Of a DNA stretch of 64,000 nt, positions 56,438 through 64,000 are shown one piece after another. Below the pieces are notes generated by a model, which saw nothing but the letters and a program-made list of their open reading frames with translations, searched no databases and was not told where the DNA came from. A program made the position numbers and the translations under genes. Source of the DNA: JBAMOY01 sp037071015 (GTDB lineage: Bacteria; Bacillota_I; Bacilli_A; RF39; UBA660); assembly GCA_037071015.1 (NCBI GenBank), contig JBAMOY010000001.1, forward strand, positions 372,001-436,000, read 5' to 3'. Positions within the stretch are counted from its first letter, which is position 1; each line of letters opens with the position of its first letter.

Positions 56438-58816
56438 ATGTTAGAATATGAAATTCCATTTGTTTGCTTAATTTTTACTATTTTAATATCTATTGTTTTT
56501 TTCGCAAAGAAAAAAATTGAATTAGAAGAAAATTTTTATTATAAAAATGTATTAATATTTACTTTAATGGTTAATATAACAAATTTTATTTCTCATTATG
56601 GTGCGAGTCTTTATTTAGTTAATACGGTTGATAGTTGGTATACACCATTTTTTGCGGCTATAAATAAATTAGGTTCATTATTTATCGTTATTATTACTTT
56701 TAATGTAATGTCTTATATTTTCTATATTAGTTTTGACAAATATAAAAAGAATTTTAATTTATATAAATATGTGAATAATATTATATTTTTAGTTGTAGGA
56801 ATTCTAATATTTTTACTAGATTTTAATGTTACCAAGGTGGGAGCAATAACTGGCGGTAATGGGCCTGCTGTTACCTTAACATTTGGTATTGTCTTTTTTA
56901 ATTTGATTATAACTTTTGTTGTATCATTATTAAATATTAAAAAATACGACCGAAGATATAATTCAATCTATATAATCATTCCCTTAATATTTTTTCTAGG
57001 TATATTTGTAATGTTTCATCCTGAATTTAATATTTATGATTTGATTTTATGTTTGTTGTGTTATCTAATGTACTTTACTATCGAAAACCCGGATTTAAAA
57101 ATGATTGAACAATTAAACCTAGCTAAAGATCATGCCGAGAAAGCTAATAGAGCTAAAAGTGATTTTTTATCTAGTATGAGTCACGAGATTAGAACCCCTT
57201 TAAATGCAATTGTAGGATTTAGTCAATGTATATTAGAAGAAGATAATTTGGATAACGCTAAAGAAGATGCTAAAGATATTGTAACCGCTTCACAAAATTT
57301 ATTAGAAATAGTTAATGGTATTTTAGATATATCTAAAATTGAAGCTGATAAAATGGAAATTGTCGAGGTGAATTATAATCCACGTGATAATTTTGAAAAA
57401 TTAGCCAAACTAATGATACCGCGTATTGGTGAAAAGCCTATTGAATTGAAAACTAAAATTGCTAGTGATTTACCGGCCACTTTATATGGTGACGTTAGTA
57501 AAGTAAAGCAAATTGTTACTAATATTTTGACTAACGCCGTTAAGTATACAGAAAAAGGCGAAATTAATTTTGAAGTTAATTGTGTTAATAATGATGACGA
57601 GAGTAAATTGATTATTTCGATTGAAGATACAGGGCGAGGAATCAAACCAGAAAAAATTGATAAGCTTTTTAATAAGTTTGAACGTTTAGATGAAGACCGA
57701 AACACAACTACCGAAGGTACAGGCCTTGGACTAGCTATTACTAAGAGATTAGTGGAAATGATGGGTGGAAAAATTGTTGTTCAAAGCAAATATGGTGAAG
57801 GCTCTAAATTTACAGTTTATTTAAAGCAAAAGATTATTAGTCTAAATCAGGAAATAGTAGATACTAAAATCGGTAATGTTTCTATTGATGAATATCCCGA
57901 TAAAAAGGTTTTGGTGGTGGATGATAATAAAATCAATATCAAGGTAGCGGAAAGATTACTAAAGGATTATAAAGTAAAAGTAGAAAGTGTCGAAAGCGGA
58001 TATGCTTGTTTAGATCTTATTAAAACGGGTAATCACTATGATTTAATTCTGTTGGATGATATGATGCCACAAATGAGCGGAGTAGAGACGTTAAAAGAAT
58101 TAAAGGCAATAGATGGATATAATATTCCAACCGTAGCATTAACAGCGAATGCAATTTCTGGTATGCGTGAAAAATATTTAAACGATGGATTTGATGATTA
58201 TCTTTCTAAACCTATGGATAAAGGAGAATTGCATCGTGTTTTATCTATCTATTTATCATCAGATAGCAGATCAAACCTTTTTGAACCTTTGCCACCAGAA
58301 ATCTATGAAATTGAGGACAATAATCAAGTATTACAAGTGGAAGATGGAGAAGTTGCTTTAGATAATAAAGGATTATATCAAAATAAGATGGATTCATCTA
58401 CACAATCTAGTTCTGTATGTGTTGAACATAATCAACCTAGTGAAGATCTTTTTTATCATAATATAGATTATTTGAAACAGAATGGCATTGATGTTGACAA
58501 AGGCCTAAAATTATTAAATGATATAGAACTATATAATGAAACATTTGAAAATTTTATTATTGAAACCGATCATAGATTGAAAGAGTTAACTGATTATCAC
58601 AATCAAAATGATATGGCTAATTATGCTATTTTAGCTCATGCTACGAAAAGTGATGCTAAATATCTAGGTTGTGACGTTTTAGCTGAAATTGCTTATAATC
58701 ACGAAATGGAAAGTAAGAATGATAACATACGGTACATTAATGAACATTTTTATGATTTATTAAGTGAAGTAAAGCGGGTGGTTAATATTGGCAAGAAGTA
58801 TTTAGGCAAAGATTAA
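56438..58816 (+). CDS. Hybrid sensor histidine kinase with REC and HPt domains
   Basis: 792 residues. Six to seven membrane helices (1-215) with no large outer domain. HisKA has H249 in SSMSHEIRTPLNAIVGFSQ; HATPase has the N box ILTNAVKYTEKG, DTGRGIKPEKIDKLFNKFERLD and GTGLGLAIT. The receiver domain (about 480-605) has VVDDN, the phosphoacceptor D540 in LILLDDMMPQMSG, and LSKPMDK. The C-terminal HPt domain has H734 in LAHATKSDAKYLG. So it holds a full phosphorelay up to the final regulator, which is not encoded nearby. A phosphorelay into Spo0A is possible but unproven. Confidence 0.92.
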   Translation: MLEYEIPFVCLIFTILISIVFFAKKKIELEENFYYKNVLIFTLMVNITNFISHYGASLYLVNTVDSWYTPFFAAINKLGSLFIVIITFNVMSYIFYISFDKYKKNFNLYKYVNNIIFLVVGILIFLLDFNVTKVGAITGGNGPAVTLTFGIVFFNLIITFVVSLLNIKKYDRRYNSIYIIIPLIFFLGIFVMFHPEFNIYDLILCLLCYLMYFTIENPDLKMIEQLNLAKDHAEKANRAKSDFLSSMSHEIRTPLNAIVGFSQCILEEDNLDNAKEDAKDIVTASQNLLEIVNGILDISKIEADKMEIVEVNYNPRDNFEKLAKLMIPRIGEKPIELKTKIASDLPATLYGDVSKVKQIVTNILTNAVKYTEKGEINFEVNCVNNDDESKLIISIEDTGRGIKPEKIDKLFNKFERLDEDRNTTTEGTGLGLAITKRLVEMMGGKIVVQSKYGEGSKFTVYLKQKIISLNQEIVDTKIGNVSIDEYPDKKVLVVDDNKINIKVAERLLKDYKVKVESVESGYACLDLIKTGNHYDLILLDDMMPQMSGVETLKELKAIDGYNIPTVALTANAISGMREKYLNDGFDDYLSKPMDKGELHRVLSIYLSSDSRSNLFEPLPPEIYEIEDNNQVLQVEDGEVALDNKGLYQNKMDSSTQSSSVCVEHNQPSEDLFYHNIDYLKQNGIDVDKGLKLLNDIELYNETFENFIIETDHRLKELTDYHNQNDMANYAILAHATKSDAKYLGCDVLAEIAYNHEMESKNDNIRYINEHFYDLLSEVKRVVNIGKKYLGKD

Positions 58817-58827
58817 ATCTTTGCCTT
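58804..58827 (+). terminator. Terminator of the histidine kinase gene
   Basis: GGCAAAGAT (58805-58813) / ATCTTTGCC (58817-58825), stop codon in the loop. Confidence 0.7.
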
Positions 58828-58880
58828 TATTGACTTTTTGAACTGATAAAATTATAATACATGACGTTAAGGTGATTTAA

Positions 58881-59519
58881 ATGGGATATGTTAAATTTTA
58901 TTATCATGGAATTAGCGACAATTCTTTGAATTGTCTAGAGAGTATTTTTCGAAATAAAGCTATTCTTAGTCGTTCACAGATGGATAGTGAAGCACAGTTG
59001 ATAAGTAAACATGAATATATAGGATATAATGGAAATAACTATATTTCTATTTGCGAGCAATATGATAATGACGGTCATATAACCGATTGCTACGAAGAGT
59101 ATATTCGTAACAATATTAGTTTAATCATTGTTAATCCAACCTCGATTGTAAAGACTACTTTGGTTAACTGTGTTCATAAACAAGATTATAATAATTATCA
59201 AGATTATTATAATGCACTTCATAATTCTAATAATCGATATTCAGATTTAACGGGGGAGTTTCAAGTTTATCAAATAATACCATTAAAAAACGTGGTAGCT
59301 ATTGCTTATCCTTTGACGATGCAGTTAAATGACATTGATAAAAGTTATATGAATAAGTATGATAAGCTATTATCAATTAGAGATGTAATAGTTGAATATC
59401 GAAAATTAAAGTTGTTACTTGATAAATATAATATTTCTAAATCGATTATTGATTTAGAAAATTGGCAATTAGTTGAACAAAACTTAAACAATTATAAGTA
59501 TCGAATTATGAAACGTTGA
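58881..59519 (+). CDS. Unrecognised 212-residue protein
   Basis: AAGGTGAT precedes the start. Tyr, Asn and Ile rich, without membrane segment. Phrases such as KFYYHGISDNSLNCLESIFRN, ALLSRSQMD-like AILSRSQMD and EYIGYNGNNYISIC recall toxin-like or ADP-ribosyltransferase-like folds that act in an N-terminal beta-helix, but this is a weak impression. It belongs to the region between sigE and sigG; no partner is evident. Confidence 0.5.
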   Translation: MGYVKFYYHGISDNSLNCLESIFRNKAILSRSQMDSEAQLISKHEYIGYNGNNYISICEQYDNDGHITDCYEEYIRNNISLIIVNPTSIVKTTLVNCVHKQDYNNYQDYYNALHNSNNRYSDLTGEFQVYQIIPLKNVVAIAYPLTMQLNDIDKSYMNKYDKLLSIRDVIVEYRKLKLLLDKYNISKSIIDLENWQLVEQNLNNYKYRIMKR

Positions 59520-59567
59520 TTTTCCTCAACATTTATTGTATTATATTACTAGATAGGAGTATGATAT

Positions 59568-60497
59568 ATGCGAAAAAAAGTTTGTACTATTATCTATAAT
59601 CCGCAAAGTGGAAAATTAAAAAATAAAGAATCACTGGAGGATTTGTATAACATTATTAGCGAATATAATTATCATATAAATGTTCTATATACTGAAAAAA
59701 AAGGTGATGCGATACGTCTCATGGAGGAGTTAGCGCCGGTTGATTTGGTTATTTGTGCCGGAGGAGACGGTACCTTAAATGAATGTGTTACGGGTAATTT
59801 GCGTCGCGATAAACCGTTATTACTTGCAACTTTGCCATTAGGTACTACCAATGATGTTGGTGCTATGTTTGGTTATAGTGGAATTTATCATAATGATTTA
59901 AGATTATTATTGGAAGGTGAAAAGAAAAAAATCGATATATGTACAATCAACGGTCGTCCATTTGTCTATAGTGCATGTATTGGTAACTATGTAGATATTG
60001 CTTATGCAACTCCTAGAAAATTAAAGTCTCGTTTTGGACATTTAGGTTATATATTTTATGGTGTACGAAAGATTTTTGATAAAATAAATTTTTTTAACGT
60101 TGAATATAAAATTGATGGTAAAGTTTATAGTGGACATTACTCATTTATCTTTATCACCAATACTAATCATATAGCGGGGATGAAAGACGTTTATCAGGAT
60201 ATCAAACTGGATGATGATTGTTTTGAGGTTGTTTTTTGTAAAATGAAAACAAAAAAGGACTTAATAAAGGCATTATTAACGATTAAAACTAAAGGTATTC
60301 CCAATGTTCCTGATGTAGAATTTTATCAAACTAATAATTTAGAAATCATTTTCAAAAAGAAAAGTAAAATGTCTTGGTGTATTGATGGTGAAGAGTTAAA
60401 AACATATAATAAAAAATTTATTTTTCAAATCAATAAAGAGATGAAAATGCTTATTCCAAAAAAGAATATTAACAAATTGTTTAGTGAGAAGAAATAA
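59568..60497 (+). CDS. Diacylglycerol/sphingosine kinase family protein (YegS/DagK type)
   Basis: 309 residues, normal length. CTIIYNPQSGK at the start and ICAGGDGTLNECVTG (ATP loop), LPLGTTNDVGAMFG, and the C-terminal CIDGEEL with the catalytic Asp/Glu region are present. It phosphorylates a lipid such as diacylglycerol in the inner leaflet. A Bacillus-like DgkB role, recycling diacylglycerol from lipoteichoic acid synthesis, is likely. AGGAG precedes the ATG. Confidence 0.9.
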   Translation: MRKKVCTIIYNPQSGKLKNKESLEDLYNIISEYNYHINVLYTEKKGDAIRLMEELAPVDLVICAGGDGTLNECVTGNLRRDKPLLLATLPLGTTNDVGAMFGYSGIYHNDLRLLLEGEKKKIDICTINGRPFVYSACIGNYVDIAYATPRKLKSRFGHLGYIFYGVRKIFDKINFFNVEYKIDGKVYSGHYSFIFITNTNHIAGMKDVYQDIKLDDDCFEVVFCKMKTKKDLIKALLTIKTKGIPNVPDVEFYQTNNLEIIFKKKSKMSWCIDGEELKTYNKKFIFQINKEMKMLIPKKNINKLFSEKK

Positions 60498-60516
60498 TTG
60501 TGATTATTTCTTTTTT
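60489..60516 (+). terminator. Terminator after the lipid kinase gene
   Basis: AAGAAATAAT (60489-60498) / ATTATTTCTT (60503-60512) and T-run. Confidence 0.75.
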
Positions 60517-60613
60517 AATGTTATAATTAAAGGAAGTGGAGTATGAATAGTGCTGATATTGAAAAAATCGCTACTAATATGTGATATAATTAAAAATATA
60601 TAGGAGATTTTAT

Positions 60614-61009
60614 ATGAACACGAAAATTGTTTTAACTGGAATTTTAAAAGATAACGATGAATTTCTAGTAGTCAAAAGAAGTGAAAATGATGATTTATAT
60701 CCAGGGGCCTGGGAATTTCCCGGTGGTCATTTAGAAAATGGTGAAACTTTAAAGGAAGGGTTAAAAAGAGAACTGTTTGAGGAAATTGGATTCAATTTGG
60801 AATTTGAACCAATTATTACTCATTATTATGATGAAGTTAAAAATAAGAATCATGAATTGATTCATGATTTAGAAATTGACTTTATTATTAATGTTAATAA
60901 ATCAGGTGTTAATATTATATTAAGTGAAGAACATTGTGATTACAAATGGGTAAAAAAAGATTCTGATTTATTAGACGATTATATAAAGGATAAGTTATCA
61001 AATATATAA
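60614..61009 (+). CDS. Nudix hydrolase (MutT-like)
   Basis: 131 residues. The complete Nudix box is GGHLENGETLKEGLKREL followed by FEEIG (G-x5-E-x7-REL-x-EE-x-G). WEFPGGH and LKRELFEEI are typical of nucleotide-triphosphate-cleaning enzymes of the MutT/YpwX type. It probably hydrolyses an NDP-X substrate. AGGAG upstream. Unlike the 4904 gene it has no DNA-binding domain. Confidence 0.85.
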   Translation: MNTKIVLTGILKDNDEFLVVKRSENDDLYPGAWEFPGGHLENGETLKEGLKRELFEEIGFNLEFEPIITHYYDEVKNKNHELIHDLEIDFIINVNKSGVNIILSEEHCDYKWVKKDSDLLDDYIKDKLSNI

Positions 61010-61064
61010 CTTTTATCTTCTTTAATAAACGTATCAAAAAAGTACAAAAACGGATCAAAATTGA

Positions 61065-61244
61065 TTTGGCTCTATCTTGTCAAGTGACATTCTAAGTTTT
61101 GTCGATATTAAACTAATCGATAAATATCTAAAAGATAAAACGGTAGTTATAGTTACCCATCGACTTGGAGTACAGAAAATATGTAGTAAACATTATGCTT
61201 TTGAACATGGGGTTATGAAAGAGATACAAGAGCAAAATGGTTGA
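61065..61244 (+). pseudogene. Fossil of an ABC-transporter ATPase C-terminus
   Basis: One frame ending in TGA at 61242-61244 reads ...LIDKYLKDKTVVIVTHRLGV and then ICSKHYAFEHGVMKEIQEQNG, the H-loop end of an ABC ATPase (canonical KDKTVIIVTHRL). Upstream the frame is lost at TGA 61062; there is no Walker A, signature motif or start codon. It is a decayed remnant of an exporter gene. The rest of the 61010-61336 gap shows nothing else except the promoter of the next gene. Confidence 0.72.
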
Positions 61245-61305
61245 CACTGATGATGTTAACAAATTCATAAATTAGTCATTTTTAGACAAACTTTTCATAT
61301 GTGTT

Positions 61306-61314
61306 TGATATAAT
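61306..61314 (+). promoter_or_regulatory. Extended -10 promoter of the surface-protein gene
   Basis: TGATATAAT at 61306-61314 with T-rich sequence upstream; no strong -35. Confidence 0.5.
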
Positions 61315-61336
61315 AAATATGAAAAGGAGGGAAAGA

Positions 61337-62605
61337 ATGAAAAAATTTGCTTTATGTTGTATGGGGTTAATAACAGGTTTATTATTTGTATCAAATGCTG
61401 GAGCAACATCATATGTGCCAGCTAGTGAACCGACTTATGATACGACTAATTCATCAAAACCAATGTTTTTTGCTAATGGTACACCAATCACTATTGCAGA
61501 GAATCCTGGTAAAAGTGGTGCGATTATTAGTTGGGATGGCGGATCAATGGAGGTTCCAGAAACAACAAGTGTTTTTGGTGGAAGTCATGAACACGAAGGT
61601 GTCTTAGAGTCAACCAATGTCGTTATGACTGGTGGAACAGTTCGAAATGTCTTCGGTGGTGGTCTACATAAGAGTCATGTAGCTACAACTAATGTTCACA
61701 TTAAAAATGGTACAGTTAATGGTGTTCAAGGTGGAGGAGCTTCATCAATGAGCGGAACTACTTGTCACAAACCATGGTATAGTGGCGATGCTGACAATGC
61801 TATTAACCGCGTTGATACTGCTAATGTTACTGTTGATAATGGTAGCATTTATCTATTATATGGTGGTGGCGAAGGTATTAGTTATACTGGTCAAGCTAAT
61901 TTAACTGTTAATGGAGGAACACATAACTATACCACAGCTGGTGGTTCTAATGGCTTTACTATTGATGCTAATGTTATTATAAATGGTGGAACATTTGATG
62001 TAGTTCAAAGTGTTAATCGTGGTAGTATGAATAGCGCAGTTGTAGATATCAATGGTGGAAATATAACTAATCTTTATATTGGCGGTGAAACTGGTGATGA
62101 TACTGTAACTGGTCAAATAGCTAATATTGATACCAATATTAGAGGTGGTAATGTTACTAATCTAGATATTGGTAAAAGCAATGGTTCAATTATTCCAGAT
62201 ACTAACGATAACGTAAATGTTACATATGTAAATGGAACGGTAGATAATATTGATTTAAGTCAATACAATAATATCACTGAATATATCGCTATTATCATTG
62301 ATAATCAAGAATACACAGTGAAAAAGGGTGAAACCTTATCATCTTTAGCTATTTTAGATTCTTTAAAAACTAAAGAAGGATATACTTTCAAAATATTTAT
62401 TGATACAGCAACAGATAGTGAGTTTGCAGAAGACACACCAATTACTGATTCTGTCGCTTTAGAAACTGTATTTGAAAAAAATGCTGTTATTGAAAACCCA
62501 AAAACAGGCGATAATATTTTAAGCTATGTTACTTTATTAATTATCGGTTTAGGTGGTTTAGGCGTTATTGGTTTAAATCATTATAAAAAAAGTTATAATA
62601 ACTAA
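61337..62605 (+). CDS. Cell-wall-anchored protein with NPKTG sorting motif
   Basis: 422 residues from the ATG at 61337, which follows AGGAGGG; in-frame ATGs at 61301 and 61319 lie before or overlap that site. The signal peptide (1-24) ends at NAGATS. The middle has about seven loose repeats (GGTVRNVFGGG, NGTVNGVQGGG, NGSIYLLYGGG, NGGTHNYTTAGG, NGGTFDVVQ), which suggest a parallel beta helix. A MucBP/ubiquitin-like segment follows. The C-terminus NPKTGDNILS, a hydrophobic helix and KSYNN form a sortase anchor of the LPXTG type with Asn at position 1. Confidence 0.82.
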   Translation: MKKFALCCMGLITGLLFVSNAGATSYVPASEPTYDTTNSSKPMFFANGTPITIAENPGKSGAIISWDGGSMEVPETTSVFGGSHEHEGVLESTNVVMTGGTVRNVFGGGLHKSHVATTNVHIKNGTVNGVQGGGASSMSGTTCHKPWYSGDADNAINRVDTANVTVDNGSIYLLYGGGEGISYTGQANLTVNGGTHNYTTAGGSNGFTIDANVIINGGTFDVVQSVNRGSMNSAVVDINGGNITNLYIGGETGDDTVTGQIANIDTNIRGGNVTNLDIGKSNGSIIPDTNDNVNVTYVNGTVDNIDLSQYNNITEYIAIIIDNQEYTVKKGETLSSLAILDSLKTKEGYTFKIFIDTATDSEFAEDTPITDSVALETVFEKNAVIENPKTGDNILSYVTLLIIGLGGLGVIGLNHYKKSYNN

Positions 62606-62611
62606 CTAAAG

Positions 62612-62636
62612 ATCCACTTTATTAAGTGGATTTTTA
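62612..62636 (+). terminator. Terminator of the surface-protein gene
   Basis: ATCCACTT (62612-62619) / AAGTGGAT (62624-62631), T-run. Confidence 0.85.
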
Positions 62637-62738
62637 ATTGTTATCATGGATATATTTTATAAAAAATATTATGATTATACAATTTACTGCATAAAAATCT
62701 CTTTTTGTATCAACATAGATACGAAAGGAGATTTTTTT

Positions 62739-63515
62739 ATGGCACGTCACAAGGTTGAAATTGCGAACGTGAATACTGCGAATATTAAAGTCTTAACTAA
62801 TGAAGAGATGATTTATTTATTTAAAAAATATCAAGAAGGTAATCAAAACGCTAAAGAAGAATTGATTAACGGTAATTTAAAGTTAGTTTTATCCATTTTA
62901 AAAAAATATAATAACCGAACGGATAATATGGATGATTTATTTCAAGTTGGTTGTATTGGTTTAATTAAAGCTATTGATAACTTTGATTTGAAGCATGAAG
63001 TAAAATTTAGTACTTATGCTGTACCGATGATATTAGGCGAAATTAAAAGATATTTACGTGATAACAACAGTGTTAGAATTGCTAGAAGTATTAAAGATAC
63101 AGCATATAAAGCTTTAAAAGTTAAAGAGGATTTAACTAATAAATTGAACAAAGAACCAACTGTTGATATGATTGCTAAAGAATTAGATTTACCAATATTT
63201 GAAGTAAGTCAGGCCTTAGAATCGATGAAAGATACTATTAGTATGTTTGAACCAATCTATAATGATGGTGGTGATACTATTTATTTAGCAGATCAATTAG
63301 AAGATAAGAGAGATCAAAATTATAGTTTAGATACGAGAATAGCGCTACGCGAAGCTTTAAATAAGTTAAAAGATAAAGAAAAATATATTTTAATTGAAAG
63401 ATATATGATTGGAAAAACACAGATGGAGTTGGCTAAAGAAATTGGAATATCACAAGCGCAAATATCGCGTTTAGAAAAAAGCGGTTTAGAAAATATTAAA
63501 AAAATGATTAATTAA
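62739..63515 (+). CDS. sigG: RNA polymerase sporulation sigma factor G
   Basis: 258 residues from the ATG at 62739, after GAAAGGAG; the longer frame from 62646 is not used. ARHKVEIANVNTANIKVLTNEEM at the start is typical of sigma-G (it is the anti-sigma-sensitive leader). Region 2: DDLFQVGCIGLIKAIDNFDL, KFSTYAVPMILGEIKRYLRD, with NSVRIARSIKD following; region 4: QMELAKEIGISQAQISRLEK. Forespore late sigma factor. A GCATA (62689) with a CATAGATA (62714) may be a weak forespore promoter, but spacing is loose. Confidence 0.95.
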   Translation: MARHKVEIANVNTANIKVLTNEEMIYLFKKYQEGNQNAKEELINGNLKLVLSILKKYNNRTDNMDDLFQVGCIGLIKAIDNFDLKHEVKFSTYAVPMILGEIKRYLRDNNSVRIARSIKDTAYKALKVKEDLTNKLNKEPTVDMIAKELDLPIFEVSQALESMKDTISMFEPIYNDGGDTIYLADQLEDKRDQNYSLDTRIALREALNKLKDKEKYILIERYMIGKTQMELAKEIGISQAQISRLEKSGLENIKKMIN

Positions 63516-63558
63516 ACATAAAAAAAGTAGTGATTAATAAAATATATTAGGTGGTAAT

Positions 63559-63789
63559 ATGCGACTTTCTGATTTACAACATAAAGATGTTATTAACATA
63601 AAAGACGGAAAAAAGATTGGAAATATTATTGATATAATGATTGAAAGTAATGGAACGATGACCGGGTTAGTTGTTGAAAAAAGTAAATTTTTAGTTTCAA
63701 TGTTTACGAATAAAGACGAAATTATTATTAATTGGAATCAGATTGAAAAAATAGGGGAAGATGTTATTTTAGTCAGTATTACATTTTAG
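63559..63789 (+). CDS. YlmC/YmxH family sporulation protein (PRC-barrel)
   Basis: 76 residues. MRLSDLQHKDVINIKDGKKI then GNIIDIMIE and a WNQIEKIGEDVILV end match the YlmC/YmxH family of PRC-barrel proteins, which in Bacillus lies next to sigG. AGGTGGT precedes the ATG. The position confirms the sporulation locus and its order. Exact role unknown. Confidence 0.85.
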   Translation: MRLSDLQHKDVINIKDGKKIGNIIDIMIESNGTMTGLVVEKSKFLVSMFTNKDEIIINWNQIEKIGEDVILVSITF

Positions 63790-63852
63790 TAATATTCTGA
63801 ACCATAATTGTATAAATTATATCAATGTGTTATAATCTTAATAGGTGATAAA

Positions 63853-64000
63853 ATGAAAGTACTATTACATTCAGACAAACAAAAGGCAATTGAAAAAAGT
63901 GGTGTAGGACGAGCTATTAAACATCAAATGCAGGCATTATCTTTAAATGGTGTTGAATATACTTTAAATCCTAAAGACGATTACGATATTATTCATATTA
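63853..64000 (+). CDS. Glycosyltransferase, N-terminal part (runs off the window)
   Basis: 49 codons are visible: MKVLLHSDKQKAIEKSGVGR, then AIKHQMQALSLNGVEYTLNP and DYDIIHI. This resembles the first strand and loop of GT4 glycosyltransferases of the 1,2-diacylglycerol 3-glucosyltransferase type seen in Bacilli. The gene continues beyond base 64000. TAGGTGAT precedes the start. Assignment rests on a short segment. Confidence 0.6.
   Translation, partial: MKVLLHSDKQKAIEKSGVGRAIKHQMQALSLNGVEYTLNPKDDYDIIHI

Noticed and set aside
60543..60584. 13-codon ORF before the MutT-like gene (MNSADIEKIATNM)
   Set aside because: Very short, though a possible RBS exists; it overlaps the promoter region of the next gene and shows no conservation signal I can judge.

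Overview
This window comes from a very AT-rich, spore-forming member of the Bacilli, probably an uncultured gut lineage. The evidence is a low-GC chromosome with ftsA-ftsZ, spoIIGA-sigE, sigG and a YlmC/YmxH gene in Bacillus-like order, together with a glmS ribozyme, a T-box leader, addAB and the GatCAB transamidase. TAA, TAG and TGA all act as stops, so the code is not the Mycoplasma one (TGA=Trp) despite the base composition.

Region by region. 1-4124 is an accessory island: a gene remnant, then a retron (promoter, structured msr-msd RNA, reverse transcriptase) followed by a 785-residue protein in which a Vsr/DUF559-like nuclease domain sits between three and six treble-clef zinc-ribbon repeats. 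This is the best candidate for a poorly described defence system. 4198-7890 holds a DUF1287 protein, an NrtR-like Nudix regulator with a palindrome over its own promoter, a histidine phosphatase, a zinc/coiled-coil protein and a NadR-like ATPase fused to a CYTH domain. 8025-14895 holds a DUF1292 protein, two unrecognised proteins, an NfeD/SPFH pair, a CPBP protease, an alpha/beta hydrolase and a membrane-anchored MurF-like ligase; Ddl follows. After a convergent FAD/Rieske oxidoreductase come six tRNA genes, one a Leu-type class II tRNA carrying a Gly anticodon (ACC). An Asn-type T-box then leads gatC-gatA-gatB-aspS, consistent with Asn-tRNA made by transamidation.

24429-36923 carries ackA with an overlapping kinase-like gene, pyrG with a leader hairpin, two prepilin-like surface proteins sharing a nearly identical 144-bp segment, a cysteine desulfurase with three downstream genes (two thioredoxin-type), and a dicarboxylate/amino-acid symporter. 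37042-43949 has an HTH-metallophosphoesterase and divergent addB-addA. glmS (minus strand, with ribozyme) is followed by murG-murB-divIB, an unknown gene, then ftsA-ftsZ and spoIIGA-sigE.

Between sigE and sigG, adjacent in Bacillus, about 8 kb is inserted: a thioredoxin-like protein, an acyltransferase, a hybrid histidine kinase, a lipid-kinase-family protein, a Nudix protein, an ABC-transporter fossil and a wall-anchored protein with an NPKTG motif. The window ends in a glycosyltransferase that runs off the edge.

All functional calls come from motif reading and family knowledge; no database search or folding program was run.
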